Source: Candidatus Deferrimicrobiaceae bacterium (GTDB lineage Bacteria; Desulfobacterota; Deferrimicrobia; Deferrimicrobiales; Deferrimicrobiaceae). Taken from it: a DNA stretch of 44,807 bases. How positions within the stretch are numbered: the first letter of the stretch is position 1; the number at the start of each line of letters is the position of its first letter. Below the pieces are notes generated by a model, which made no database searches, had not been told where the DNA came from, and was given only the letters and a program-made list of their open reading frames with translations. This document shows positions 1-8,422 of this stretch, one piece after another. The DNA is taken from assembly GCA_035256765.1 (NCBI GenBank), contig DATEXR010000102.1, positions 1 through 44,807 on the forward strand, in the 5' to 3' direction. The position numbers and the translations under genes were made by a program.

Positions 1-548
1 TCCGCCGCTTCCCTTATGCTGGGGAGGAACACGTCGGGCCGGACACCGCGGCGCTCCCCCTCCCGGCGCTCCGATTCCCCGTATCCTGTGGCCACCAGAA
101 TGGTTTTCGCCCGCAGACTGCGGCCCATCGTCACATCGGTCATTTTATCACCGACGATCCACATCGTATACGAGGCCGGTTTCCCGATGCGCGCCAGCAC
201 CTTTTGCGCCATCCCGGGGGAAGGTTTCCGGCAGTCGCATACGGCGCGATACTTTTCCACCGACCCTTCCGGATGGTGGGGGCAATACTCCACAGCGGCG
301 AACTCGACCCCCTTCGCGCGGAAAAGTTCGACGAACGCCCGGTGAACCGCTTCCATCTGATCCTCTTGGAACTTCCCCTTCGCGAGTCCCGCCTGGTTGG
401 AGAGGACCGCGAGGGCGAATCCCTCCCCCGAAAGGCGCAGGAGGGACTTAGCCGCCCCGGGAATCTCGCGCACCTCCCGGGGGTCGGAGAGGTACCCCAC
501 CTCCTCGATCAGCGTGCCGTCCCGGTCGAGGAACACGATCCCCCTCAT
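1..548 (-). CDS. gmhB: D-glycero-beta-D-manno-heptose 1,7-bisphosphate 7-phosphatase (GmhB), C-terminus beyond window
   Basis: HAD-superfamily phosphatase that removes the 7-phosphate from heptose 1,7-bisphosphate on the way to ADP-heptose for the LPS inner core; cytoplasmic. The reading frame begins ATG at 548 and stays open to base 1, about 182 codons, so only the last residues are missing. Visible motifs are the HAD nucleophile FLDRDGTL near the N-terminus, the SNQ motif (LSNQAG), and the GmhB-type zinc loop CPHHP followed by CDCRKPSPGM. The VGDKMTD motif supplies the late acidic residues. Its start overlaps the stop of the acyltransferase gene by four bases (ATGA), so it is probably translationally coupled as the distal gene of the lipid A cluster. 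A histidinol-phosphatase-type paralogue is possible, but the zinc loop and the LPS context favour GmhB. Confidence 0.9.
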   Translation of the reverse strand, partial: MRGIVFLDRDGTLIEEVGYLSDPREVREIPGAAKSLLRLSGEGFALAVLSNQAGLAKGKFQEDQMEAVHRAFVELFRAKGVEFAAVEYCPHHPEGSVEKYRAVCDCRKPSPGMAQKVLARIGKPASYTMWIVGDKMTDVTMGRSLRAKTILVATGYGESERREGERRGVRPDVFLPSIREAA

Positions 549-1450
549 CGGACCTCCCGGTACAGATCCGGTTCCCCAGGCGGCCTCGTCTTCCACCTGC
601 GGTGTAACCAGAGCCAATGCGCGGGGTCTTCCCGGATCACCTTCTCCAGTTCCTCGTTGCACCGGCGCGTGAGACGCACCACCTCCTCCTCCCGCGGCGC
701 GGACGGGTCCATCGGGATCGCCGGCCCGAACCGCAGGGTGTGGTGGTATTTTCTCCGCGAATCCCGGAAGATGAACGCGGAGTGGATATTCGTGCGGAGC
801 GCGAGGGCCATCCGTGCGATTCCGTAGCTCGTGTACGCCTTCTTCGAAAAGAAGTCGACCAGCACCCCCTGGGGACGGTCCACGTTCTGGTCGATCAGGA
901 TCCCGACCATGGTCCCCCGGCGCACCTCCCGCATCACCTCCTTCGCGGAGTCGAACTTCCGGATCACCCGGTTCCCGACCCATTCCCTCCGCTCCGAAAC
1001 GATCCGGTCCCACGCCGGATCCGAAAGCGGGCGGACGATGAACGCCATGGGAGCGACGAGCGTGCCGTACGCGTGCGAGGCGAGTTCCCAGTTCCCGAAA
1101 TGCCCCGTGAGCCCGAGCACACCCAAGCCCCGTTCCTGTTCGCTCCGCCGGAGATGCTCGAGACCCTCGATCCGGATGTGCTCCTCGACATACGTTCGGT
1201 CCATCTTCGGGATGTGGATGAATTCGGCCGCCGCCGTGCCCATCCTCGCGTAGCAGAGACGGACGATCCGGGCGGCTTCCTTGTCCCCCATTCCCGGGAA
1301 GGCGATCCGGAGGTTGATCCGGGCGATCTTCCGGTGCTTTCCGTCCACGGCCCAGACAAGCAGCATCGCCAGTTCGAACAAAGCGGACCGGACCGGCAGC
1401 GGGAGCGCTTCCGCCAGGCGCAGGATCGCCCGGTACGCCTTTTCCCTCAT
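545..1450 (-). CDS. lpxL: Lipid A biosynthesis acyltransferase, LpxL/HtrB family
   Basis: Predicted 301-residue inner-membrane acyltransferase that adds a secondary acyl chain from acyl-ACP to Kdo-lipid A. The HxxxxE catalytic motif is seen in GHFGNWELAS, about 110-120 residues in. Later blocks typical of the family are RPLSDPAWDRIV, GILIDQN and WLWLHRRWKTRP near the C-terminus. The open frame extends far upstream, but the start chosen is ATG at 1450, which overlaps the lpxK stop by four bases (ATGA) and gives the usual family length of about 300. The gene sits between lpxK and gmhB. It is the only late acyltransferase in the window, so a second one (LpxM-like), if present, lies elsewhere. 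Whether it transfers laurate, myristate or another chain cannot be read from the sequence. Confidence 0.92.
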   Translation of the reverse strand: MREKAYRAILRLAEALPLPVRSALFELAMLLVWAVDGKHRKIARINLRIAFPGMGDKEAARIVRLCYARMGTAAAEFIHIPKMDRTYVEEHIRIEGLEHLRRSEQERGLGVLGLTGHFGNWELASHAYGTLVAPMAFIVRPLSDPAWDRIVSERREWVGNRVIRKFDSAKEVMREVRRGTMVGILIDQNVDRPQGVLVDFFSKKAYTSYGIARMALALRTNIHSAFIFRDSRRKYHHTLRFGPAIPMDPSAPREEEVVRLTRRCNEELEKVIREDPAHWLWLHRRWKTRPPGEPDLYREVR

Positions 1451-2457
1451 CGCCCTTTTCCTCTCCCGATCCTCTCCAGGAGGAGACGGGACAGGACTTC
1501 CCACCCGGAAAGAAATTCCACCCCGACGCGCAGCGCCGCGACCGGAAACGGCACCTCGGCCGGAAGCCGGACCATGTCCTTTTCGGTGGTGACGACGGGA
1601 AGGCCGGCGGCCGCGGCACGGATCCTCTCGAGGTCGGCCGCGCGGTACGGGTGGTGGTCCCGGAATCCGAGGAACCGTTGCACGAGAAAGCCGGACGCGC
1701 GGAGAGTTTCCTCGAATCGGTCGTTTTGCGCGACCCCCGAAAAAGCCACGATCGGTTGCTCCCCCGTGGGAAGCGGACTTTCCGCACCGTCGCGGTCGAC
1801 GAGCGCGCGCGGGACAAGACGGGTAAAAGCCGCGGTCTTGCCCGGCGGAAACGGTATGCCTCCGATCGCCCGCCTGCCGTGTTCGAGGCTTTCGCATCGG
1901 GTAACGACCAGGGCGTCCGCGAACCGGGCCTGGTCCGGAAGCTCCCGGAGCGGTCCGAACGGTAGGGTCCGCCGGTTCCCCAGCCCCCGGACGGCGTCGA
2001 CCAGGAGGAGATCGGCGTCCCGGCGGAGGGATAGGTGCTGGAACCCGTCGTCGAGCAGGAACGCATCCACCTCGAGAACCCGGAGACATTCGGTCCCCGC
2101 GGCAAACCGGGATTCGCCCACGAGCACGGGAACCCCGGGGAGGGTCGACGCGAGAAGGGCCGGCTCATCTCCCACCCGCTCCGCCGCGCCGGCTCCGAAC
2201 CCGCTCGCAGGTCCTCCCCCCGCCCCCCGCGAAGCCCAGACGACGCCGCTCGTCTTCCTTCCGTACCCGCGGCTCAGGATCGCGACCTTCACCCCCAGGC
2301 CGGAAAGCCATCCGGCAAGGAACTGCACGTGCGGCGTCTTTCCCGATCCCCCCACGGTCAGGTTGCCCACGCTCACCACGGGCCGGGGCAGGGATAAGGA
2401 CCGGAGGATTCCCGCACCGTAGAGGGTCCTTTTCCACCGGGCGACGGTCCCGATCAA
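1447..2457 (-). CDS. lpxK: Tetraacyldisaccharide 4'-kinase (LpxK)
   Basis: ATP-dependent kinase that phosphorylates the 4' position of the lipid A disaccharide at the inner membrane. The protein is 336 residues, usual for LpxK. The N-terminus carries WKRTLYG and then VGNLTVGGSGKTP, the P-loop, at about residues 26-38. The C-terminal half has FSGVAQNDRFEETLR, FRDHHPY and VVTTEKDMVRLP, all typical LpxK blocks. The start is taken as TTG at 2457, overlapping the waaA stop as TTGA. A good Shine-Dalgarno sequence (GGGAGGAA, then four bases) precedes it, and no closer ATG gives a complete N-terminus. The gene is followed by lpxL with another four-base overlap, so waaA, lpxK, lpxL and gmhB are likely one coupled translation unit. 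Confidence 0.93.
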   Translation of the reverse strand: MIGTVARWKRTLYGAGILRSLSLPRPVVSVGNLTVGGSGKTPHVQFLAGWLSGLGVKVAILSRGYGRKTSGVVWASRGAGGGPASGFGAGAAERVGDEPALLASTLPGVPVLVGESRFAAGTECLRVLEVDAFLLDDGFQHLSLRRDADLLLVDAVRGLGNRRTLPFGPLRELPDQARFADALVVTRCESLEHGRRAIGGIPFPPGKTAAFTRLVPRALVDRDGAESPLPTGEQPIVAFSGVAQNDRFEETLRASGFLVQRFLGFRDHHPYRAADLERIRAAAAGLPVVTTEKDMVRLPAEVPFPVAALRVGVEFLSGWEVLSRLLLERIGRGKGR

Positions 2458-3824
2458 GGCGTTCCTCCCTCTCGCCGGGAGAGTTCGCGGACCACGAGGG
2501 CGACGTTTTCCCCGGTGGCGCCCCGCAGTCCTTCCAGCAATCGCCGGGCGCGCTTCCCCCTTTCCAGGAACGGGGTGCGGTCGGCCGCCCACTGCGAAAG
2601 AACCCGGGAAAGATCGGCCGCGTCCCGCACCAGGGTCACCGCCTCCCCCCGGGTGAAGATCTCGGTGATCTCCCGAAAATTGCCCATGTGGGTCCCGGCG
2701 ACGATGGGCACTCCGAACAGGGCGGGCTCGAGGATGTTGTGTCCCCCCTTCGGGACGATGCTTCCCCCGACGAAGGCGATATCCGCCATGGCATACGCGG
2801 AGAGCAGTTCCCCGACGGTGTCCAGGAGAACGACGGGGGCGGACCGCTCTTCCCCTTCCTGCGCGATCTTGGTTTTTCGCTCCACCTCCCACCCCCGCCG
2901 GCCGCACAGCTCCGCGACGGCGTCGAAACGTTCAGGGTGGCGCGGCGCGAGAAGAAGCCGAACGGACCGGTTGATCGACCGCGCACCGCCGAATGCGGAC
3001 AGCACCGCCTCTTCCTCTCCCTCGTGGGTCGATCCGGCGACGAACCATGAGGACCCCCGGTCCTTTTCGCCGCGCAGCCAGGAGAAAAAGGGGGTATCGG
3101 TTTCGGGGGGAGGAGCGACGTCGAACTTCATGTTTCCGGTGACCGATACCTTCTCCGGGGGTGCACCCAGGGAGATGATCCGGCGGGCGTCCTCCTCCGT
3201 CTGCATGGCGACGGCGGTCACGCACGAGAGGACCCTCCCGAAGAGGGATTTCACCCGGCCGTAGCCGCGCAGCGAGCGTTCCGAGATTCTCCCGTTCAGG
3301 ATGACGACGGGAATCCCCCGTCTCGCGCACTCCCCCAGGAAATTCGGCCAGATCTCCGTTTCGAGAATCGCCACGACGTCCGGACCGACCCTGTCGAGAA
3401 ATTTCCCCGCGATGCCGGGAAAGTCGAAAGGAAAGAAAAGCGTCGCCTCGATCTGGCCGGCAAGCGCCCTTCCGGCCACCTCCTGCCCGGTGAGCGTAAC
3501 CGTGGAGAAGAACAGTTCCACGGAAGGGAGCAGACTCCGGAGCATGCGGACGAGGGGGACCGCCGAGAGGGTTTCCCCCACCGAGACCGCGTGAATCAGG
3601 ATCCTGCGCTTTCCTCCCTTCGGCGGAATGCGCCCGAGATGAACCCCGAGCCGGTCCGGGAAATTCCTTCTCCGTTTCCGGGAGAGCGCCATCCAGGGGA
3701 TCCAGCCCGGCGCCGCAAGGATCAGGGCGCCCTTGAGGGCCAGGTTGTAAAGGAAATGCGCCTGGCTGCCCGGGTGGAACCCTTTGCCCCCCCCGTCAGG
3801 CGCTGCCGGGTCGGCTTTCCGCAC
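2454..3824 (-). CDS. waaA: 3-deoxy-D-manno-octulosonic acid transferase (WaaA/KdtA)
   Basis: Membrane-anchored GT-B glycosyltransferase that adds Kdo from CMP-Kdo to lipid IVA. It has an N-terminal hydrophobic stretch (YNLALKGALILAAPGW), then the acceptor domain with HAVSVGET holding the catalytic-type glutamate. Donor-side motifs follow: GNMKFD, AGSTHEGEE, APRHPER and GGHNILEPALFG. The start is taken as GTG at 3824, giving 456 residues, because GAGGAGAGG stands about seven bases upstream. No ATG, GTG or TTG codon lies closer to the hydrophobic segment in this frame. This start overlaps the end of msbA by 29 bases. The length is slightly above the usual 420-440 because of the N-terminal extension. 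Whether it adds one, two or more Kdo units cannot be told. Confidence 0.92.
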   Translation of the reverse strand: MRKADPAAPDGGGKGFHPGSQAHFLYNLALKGALILAAPGWIPWMALSRKRRRNFPDRLGVHLGRIPPKGGKRRILIHAVSVGETLSAVPLVRMLRSLLPSVELFFSTVTLTGQEVAGRALAGQIEATLFFPFDFPGIAGKFLDRVGPDVVAILETEIWPNFLGECARRGIPVVILNGRISERSLRGYGRVKSLFGRVLSCVTAVAMQTEEDARRIISLGAPPEKVSVTGNMKFDVAPPPETDTPFFSWLRGEKDRGSSWFVAGSTHEGEEEAVLSAFGGARSINRSVRLLLAPRHPERFDAVAELCGRRGWEVERKTKIAQEGEERSAPVVLLDTVGELLSAYAMADIAFVGGSIVPKGGHNILEPALFGVPIVAGTHMGNFREITEIFTRGEAVTLVRDAADLSRVLSQWAADRTPFLERGKRARRLLEGLRGATGENVALVVRELSRREGGTP

Positions 3825-5562
3825 CGGGCTTCCTCTCCTCGAACTGCTTGAGGTAGAACAAGCGATATCGGGACTCCCGGGAGAGCAGCTCCTCGTGCCG
3901 CCCGCTCTCGACGATCCGCCCGTCCTCCACCACAAGAATCATGTCGGCGTTGCGGACCGTGGAGAGCCTGTGGGCGATCACGAAGGTGGTCCGGCCCCGC
4001 ATGAGGTGCTCGAGCGCCTCCTGGACCACGCTTTCCGACTCGGAGTCGAGGGCCGATGTGGCCTCGTCCAGGACCAGGACCGGGGCGTCCTTGAGAAGAG
4101 CCCGGGCGATGGCCACGCGCTGCCTTTCGCCCCCCGACAGCTTCAGCCCCTGTTCGCCGACGACGGTGTCGTACCCCTCGGGGAGCCTGGTGATGAATCC
4201 GTGCGCGTTCGCCTTGCGCGCGGCCTCCTCGACTTTCTCCCTCGGGGCGTCCGCGGCCCCGTAGGAGATGTTGTTTCTCACCGTGTCGTTGAACAGGATC
4301 GTGTGCTGGCTGACAATCCCGATCTGCGAACGGAGCGAGGCAAGCGAGACGTCCCGGATATCCGTGCCGTCGATCCGGATCGCCCCGTTCTGCGGATCGT
4401 AGAACCGCGGAAGCAGGTCCACAAGGGTCGTCTTGCCCGCCCCGCTCGAGCCGACGACCGCCACCAGCGTGCCGAGAGGCACCCGGAAGGCGATGTCCTT
4501 CAGGATGTACTCCCCCCCCGCGGAATACCGGAAATCGACGTGGTCGAACTCGATCTCGCGTTCGATGCCCGCAAGGTCGGGCGCCCCCTTTTTTTCCTCG
4601 ACATCGGGCAGCGTGTCGAGGACCTCGAACACGCGGGTGGCCGCGGCGATCCCCTGCTGGATCACGTTGTTGATCCGGGAAAGGCTCTTGATCGGCTCGT
4701 ACAGCATGAAGAGAGCCGTCATGAAGGAGAAGAAGTTCCCGGGGGTGCTCTGTCCTTTCACGACGCTGTAGCCGCCGTAGAAGATGACCGCCGCCGCGCC
4801 CACCCCCGCGAACATCTCCGAGAGGGGGGAGGTCAGCGCCTGCACCTTCACCACCTTCATGCTCAGGCGGAACAGTTGGGCGTTGCGGGAGGCGAACCGG
4901 TCCACCTCGTACTCCTCGGCACCGAAGGATTTCACGAGCTTCGCGCCGCTGATCGTTTCCTGCAAGTGGGAGGTCAGCCCGCCGGTGACCTCCTGGGTCC
5001 GGATACTTGTCCTGCGGAGCTTTCGGCCGAACCGCGCGATGGGCCAGAAGGCGAGAGGGAATGCCACGAGGGCGACCAGCGCCAGCTTCCAGTCGCGGTA
5101 AAAGATGACCCCCACCAGGAAGAGCGCGGAAAAAACGTCCTTGATGAGGCCCGTGACCGCCTCCGTCACCGCTCCCTGCATGAGCCCGACATCGTTGGTC
5201 ACGCGGGACATCAGCACGCCGGTGGGGTGCCTCATGTAGAAGGAAAGGGAGAGGGACTGCATATGGCGATACAGGTGGTCCCGGATATCCCGGATCACCC
5301 GCTGGCCTACGCCGCTCATCAGGTAGCTCTGCGCGAACTCGAAGACTCCCTTGAGCAAGTAGACCGCCAGGACAAGCACGGGGATGATGGCGAGACGGGT
5401 GGTGTCCTTGTTGATGAAGATGTCGTCCAGCGCGGGCTTGACGAGAAAGGCGATCGCGCCCCGGAAGGAGGAGACGACGATCATGAACAGCATCGCGCAC
5501 AGAAGACGACCCTGGTAGGGGCGAACGTAGGCGAGCATGCGCCGGTAGATGGTCAACCCCAT
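3796..5562 (-). CDS. msbA: Lipid A flippase MsbA-type ABC exporter
   Basis: A half-size ABC transporter of 588 residues, with an N-terminal type-I exporter membrane domain (about residues 1-320) fused to an ATPase domain. It is expected to form a homodimer that flips Kdo-lipid A across the inner membrane. Motifs seen are Walker A VVGSSGAGKTTL, signature LSGGERQRVAIARALL, Walker B VLVLDEATSALDSESE and the switch histidine in IAHRLSTVRNADMI. The gene overlaps the end of lpxB by ten bases and lies between lpxB and waaA, which makes lipid A the most likely substrate. A generic multidrug exporter is the alternative, less likely in this context. The start is ATG at 5562. Confidence 0.93.
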   Translation of the reverse strand: MGLTIYRRMLAYVRPYQGRLLCAMLFMIVVSSFRGAIAFLVKPALDDIFINKDTTRLAIIPVLVLAVYLLKGVFEFAQSYLMSGVGQRVIRDIRDHLYRHMQSLSLSFYMRHPTGVLMSRVTNDVGLMQGAVTEAVTGLIKDVFSALFLVGVIFYRDWKLALVALVAFPLAFWPIARFGRKLRRTSIRTQEVTGGLTSHLQETISGAKLVKSFGAEEYEVDRFASRNAQLFRLSMKVVKVQALTSPLSEMFAGVGAAAVIFYGGYSVVKGQSTPGNFFSFMTALFMLYEPIKSLSRINNVIQQGIAAATRVFEVLDTLPDVEEKKGAPDLAGIEREIEFDHVDFRYSAGGEYILKDIAFRVPLGTLVAVVGSSGAGKTTLVDLLPRFYDPQNGAIRIDGTDIRDVSLASLRSQIGIVSQHTILFNDTVRNNISYGAADAPREKVEEAARKANAHGFITRLPEGYDTVVGEQGLKLSGGERQRVAIARALLKDAPVLVLDEATSALDSESESVVQEALEHLMRGRTTFVIAHRLSTVRNADMILVVEDGRIVESGRHEELLSRESRYRLFYLKQFEERKPGAESRPGSA

Positions 5563-6707
5563 GCCTCACCCGCCTCCTGCGCAAGCATCTCCACCACCGC
5601 CTCCGACGGACCCGTCCCCGCCAGGACTTCCCGAAGGGCACGGCACTGCTCCCCCAGTTCCTCCCGACGCTTGTCGTCGGCCAGCAGTCCTTCGATCTCC
5701 CCGGCCATCGTCTCGGAACGGCATGCGTCCTGAATCAGCTCCGGAAGGAACTTCCGTCCCGCCACGATGTTGGGCAGCCCGATGCACGTCACCGAGGCCA
5801 GCTTCCTGCTGATCCGGTAGGTCATCGAGGACGTGCGGTAGACGATCACGGCCGGCACGCCGAGGAGCGCCAGTTCGAGCGTTGCCGTGCCGGATGCGCA
5901 AATCGCAGCCGTCATCCCCCGGAACAGCAGAAACCGTTCGTTTTCCACTATTGTCAGAGGGAGCTCGACCCCCGTCAATATGTCCTGTATCGCGTCCCGG
6001 AACCCCGGCGCGGCAAGCGGTACGGCGAAGTGCACGTCGGGGAAGCGCCCCGCGATCCTTCGCGCCGCCGCCACCATCGGGGGGAAGTGCCTACGGATCT
6101 CCCCCGGACGGCTCCCCGGAAGAAGCCCCACGACCCTCTTCCCCTCCGGGATTCCGAACCGGCCCGGGTCCGCGACGGCGTCCCAATAGGGTCCCAGTTC
6201 GTCGAGAAGGGGATGACCGGCAAACCGCACGTTCACCCCTTTCGCCCTGAGGATCGGCTCCTCGAAGGGAAAGGGGACCACCACGCCCCTCGTGAATCGG
6301 GCCAGTTCCCCGGCCCGTCCCGCCCTCCACGCCCACAGCTGCGGGGGAATGTAGTAGATCACGGGGATCCCATGCTCGTTCCCCTTTTTCCCGACCCGGA
6401 AGTTGAATTCGGGAAAATCGACGAGAAGCAGAGCGCCCACGTCGGGGCGCGTGGCCCTTTGCACCGCGGCGCGCAGCGCCCGGACGATCGCAGGCAAGTG
6501 GCGGGCCACCTCGGTCAACCCGACCACGGAGATCTCCCCGTAATCCAGCAGGAGGCGCACCCCCTCGCTCGCCAGCCGGACGCTCCCGATCCCCTCCATC
6601 GGGACCTCGGGAAACCTCTTCCGGAACGCCCGGGCAACCCGAACCGCGTACGTCTCCCCGGAGGGCTCCCCGCAGACGATGAACAGGGTCTTTCTCCCGG
6701 GGGTCAA
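5553..6707 (-). CDS. lpxB: Lipid-A-disaccharide synthase (LpxB)
   Basis: Peripheral membrane glycosyltransferase (GT19) that joins UDP-2,3-diacylglucosamine and lipid X into the beta-1,6 disaccharide. The protein is 384 residues, close to the E. coli enzyme. Blocks seen are FIVCGEPSGETYA at the N-terminus, LLLVDFPEFNFRV, YYIPPQLWAWR, AGHPLLDEL, LPGSRPGEIRRH and ASGTATLELALLG. The start is TTG at 6707, forming a TTGA overlap with the stop of the upstream oxidoreductase, and GAGGAG stands four bases before it. One of its two substrates needs a UDP-diacylglucosamine pyrophosphatase (LpxH, LpxI or LpxG), and none of these is encoded in the window. Confidence 0.94.
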   Translation of the reverse strand: MTPGRKTLFIVCGEPSGETYAVRVARAFRKRFPEVPMEGIGSVRLASEGVRLLLDYGEISVVGLTEVARHLPAIVRALRAAVQRATRPDVGALLLVDFPEFNFRVGKKGNEHGIPVIYYIPPQLWAWRAGRAGELARFTRGVVVPFPFEEPILRAKGVNVRFAGHPLLDELGPYWDAVADPGRFGIPEGKRVVGLLPGSRPGEIRRHFPPMVAAARRIAGRFPDVHFAVPLAAPGFRDAIQDILTGVELPLTIVENERFLLFRGMTAAICASGTATLELALLGVPAVIVYRTSSMTYRISRKLASVTCIGLPNIVAGRKFLPELIQDACRSETMAGEIEGLLADDKRREELGEQCRALREVLAGTGPSEAVVEMLAQEAGEAWG

Positions 6708-7636
6708 CGTCTCCTCATCTTCCGAAGGATGCGGAAGGCCACCTCCAGCGCCGCGAGTCCGTCCGCTCCGGAAACGCGGGGACGTGCGCCGGTCCTCACG
6801 CAATCCACGAAGGAGCGGATCTCGTCGCGGAGGGCGTCCCCCTTTTCCGTTTCCAGCAGTTCCCCGGTGATCTCCGGCATCCCCCGCGGCCCCTGCGGGA
6901 AAGTCCTTCGGAAAATCTGGATGGAGTTCTCGACGAAGTCCATCGACACGTAGGCTTCTTCCTGGAAGATCCGTATCTTGCGCTGCTTGCGCGCGGAGAC
7001 CCTGCTCGCCGTCATGTTGGCCACGCATCCGTTGGCGAAGGAGAGCCGGGCGTTCGCGATATCGATGTTCGGGGAGATTACCGGGATCCCGACGGCGCTG
7101 ATCCGGACGACGGGTGACCGGACGAACGAGAGGAGGAGATCGATGTCGTGGATCATCAGGTCGAGCACCACATCCACGTCCGTGCCTCGGGCCCCGAAGG
7201 GCCCGAGCCGATGGCATTCGACGAACCTCGGCTCCTTCAGAACGGACGCGGCGGAGAGGACCGCGGAGTTGAACCTCTCCAGGTGCCCGATCTGGAAGAC
7301 GAGACGGCGCACCTCGGCCTCCCGGACCAGGGCGCGACCCTCCCGGACGGTCGCCGCGATCGGCTTTTCGAGAAGGACGTGGACCCCCGCGCGCATCGCC
7401 TCCTTCGCCACCCGGTAATGGGCGGTCGTGGGCACCGCGATGGATACCGCATCGATCTCCCGGAGCAGCTCCCGGCTGCCCGCACGGAAGGAGGTCCCGA
7501 ACTCCTCCGCGACCCTCTCCCCCCGTTCCCGGTCGGCGTCGCATACCCCGACGAGAGCGACGTCGTCGAAGGACGCCAATTTCTGGGTGTGCAGCCTTCC
7601 GAGGTATCCGACGCCGATGACGCCCACGCGCAGCAT
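6704..7636 (-). CDS. Gfo/Idh/MocA-family NAD(P)-dependent oxidoreductase in lpx cluster
   Basis: Predicted cytoplasmic sugar dehydrogenase of 310 residues. The Rossmann fold starts at once with VGVIGVGYLGRLHTQKL, the EKP motif (LLEKPIA) lies at about residues 94-100, and GHLERFNSAV follows. The C-terminal half carries DLMIHDIDLLL, which holds the family's active-site histidine and aspartate. It sits three bases after lpxA and overlaps lpxB by four (TTGA). Oxidoreductases of this family occur at the same place in several deltaproteobacterial lpx clusters. GnnA of Acidithiobacillus and Leptospira, which oxidises UDP-GlcNAc at C3 for 3-amino lipid A, belongs to this family, but its partner aminotransferase GnnB is not in the window. 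The substrate is therefore unassigned; a UDP-HexNAc is my best inference. Confidence 0.85.
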   Translation of the reverse strand: MLRVGVIGVGYLGRLHTQKLASFDDVALVGVCDADRERGERVAEEFGTSFRAGSRELLREIDAVSIAVPTTAHYRVAKEAMRAGVHVLLEKPIAATVREGRALVREAEVRRLVFQIGHLERFNSAVLSAASVLKEPRFVECHRLGPFGARGTDVDVVLDLMIHDIDLLLSFVRSPVVRISAVGIPVISPNIDIANARLSFANGCVANMTASRVSARKQRKIRIFQEEAYVSMDFVENSIQIFRRTFPQGPRGMPEITGELLETEKGDALRDEIRSFVDCVRTGARPRVSGADGLAALEVAFRILRKMRRR

Positions 7637-7639
7637 GCC

Positions 7640-8422
7640 CTACCTCTGCACTCCCCGTTTGCTGGACTGGACGAAATCGAGAAGATGCCGGATTTCGGGG
7701 AGCGGGGCCGTTTCCGCCGCCGCCCGGGCGAGCGCCTCCCGCATGGGAAGACCCGAACGGAAGAGGATCCGGTACGCCTTCTTCAACTCCGCGATCGTCT
7801 CCTCCGAAAAACCGTTCCTTCGGAGCCCGATGAGGTTCAGCCCGTACAGGCCCCTCCCCTTTTGCCCCCGGGCCACGACCGCCGTCACGTACGGGGGGAT
7901 GTCGAGGGGAAGGCCCGACAGCGCCCCGACCATGGCGAAGGAGCCGATGCGGACGAATTGATGGACCCCCACGAGACCGCCGATGATCGCCTTCGCCCCG
8001 ACCTCCACGTGCCCGGCCAGCGTGGCCGCGTTGGCAACGATCACACGGTCGCCGACATGACAGTCGTGGGCGACGTGGCAGTACGCCATCAGGAGCACGC
8101 CGTTTCCTACACGCGTTACGCCCCCCCCGGCGGCGGTCCCCCGGTTCACCGTGACGTATTCCCGGATGGTGCACCCCTCGCCGATCTCCACCCAGGTTTC
8201 CTCCCCCCGGTACTTCAGGTCCTGGGGCGGAGAGCCGATCGACGCGAAGGAATACACCCGGGTATCTTTCCCGACCCGGGCATGGGACTCGATGATCGCG
8301 TGCGCACCGACCCTGCACCCTTCCCTCAGTGTCACCCGGGGTCCGATCATGGCGTACGCCCCGACCTCCACCCCTTCCCCCAGCACCGCTCCGGGATCGA
8401 TGATCGCCGTCGGATGAATCAT
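7640..8422 (-). CDS. lpxA: UDP-N-acetylglucosamine acyltransferase (LpxA)
   Basis: Trimeric left-handed beta-helix acyltransferase that moves a 3-hydroxyacyl chain from ACP to the 3-position of UDP-GlcNAc, the first lipid A step; cytoplasmic. The 260 residues are hexapeptide repeats followed by an alpha-helical C-terminus. FASIGSPPQDLKYRGE and HVAHDC match E. coli LpxA closely, and the latter contains the catalytic histidine (H125 there). In the chain-length ruler segment (E. coli MVGGCSG) this protein reads MVGALSG, so alanine replaces G173. The start is ATG at 8422, overlapping the fabZ stop by four bases (ATGA). The oxidoreductase follows after three bases. Confidence 0.95.
   Translation of the reverse strand: MIHPTAIIDPGAVLGEGVEVGAYAMIGPRVTLREGCRVGAHAIIESHARVGKDTRVYSFASIGSPPQDLKYRGEETWVEIGEGCTIREYVTVNRGTAAGGGVTRVGNGVLLMAYCHVAHDCHVGDRVIVANAATLAGHVEVGAKAIIGGLVGVHQFVRIGSFAMVGALSGLPLDIPPYVTAVVARGQKGRGLYGLNLIGLRRNGFSEETIAELKKAYRILFRSGLPMREALARAAAETAPLPEIRHLLDFVQSSKRGVQR

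Noticed and set aside
5574-8318. Very long lpxB frame reaching to 8318
   Set aside because: The extension lies antiparallel or out of frame within the oxidoreductase and lpxA. LpxB similarity begins only at TTG 6707, where a ribosome-binding site stands.
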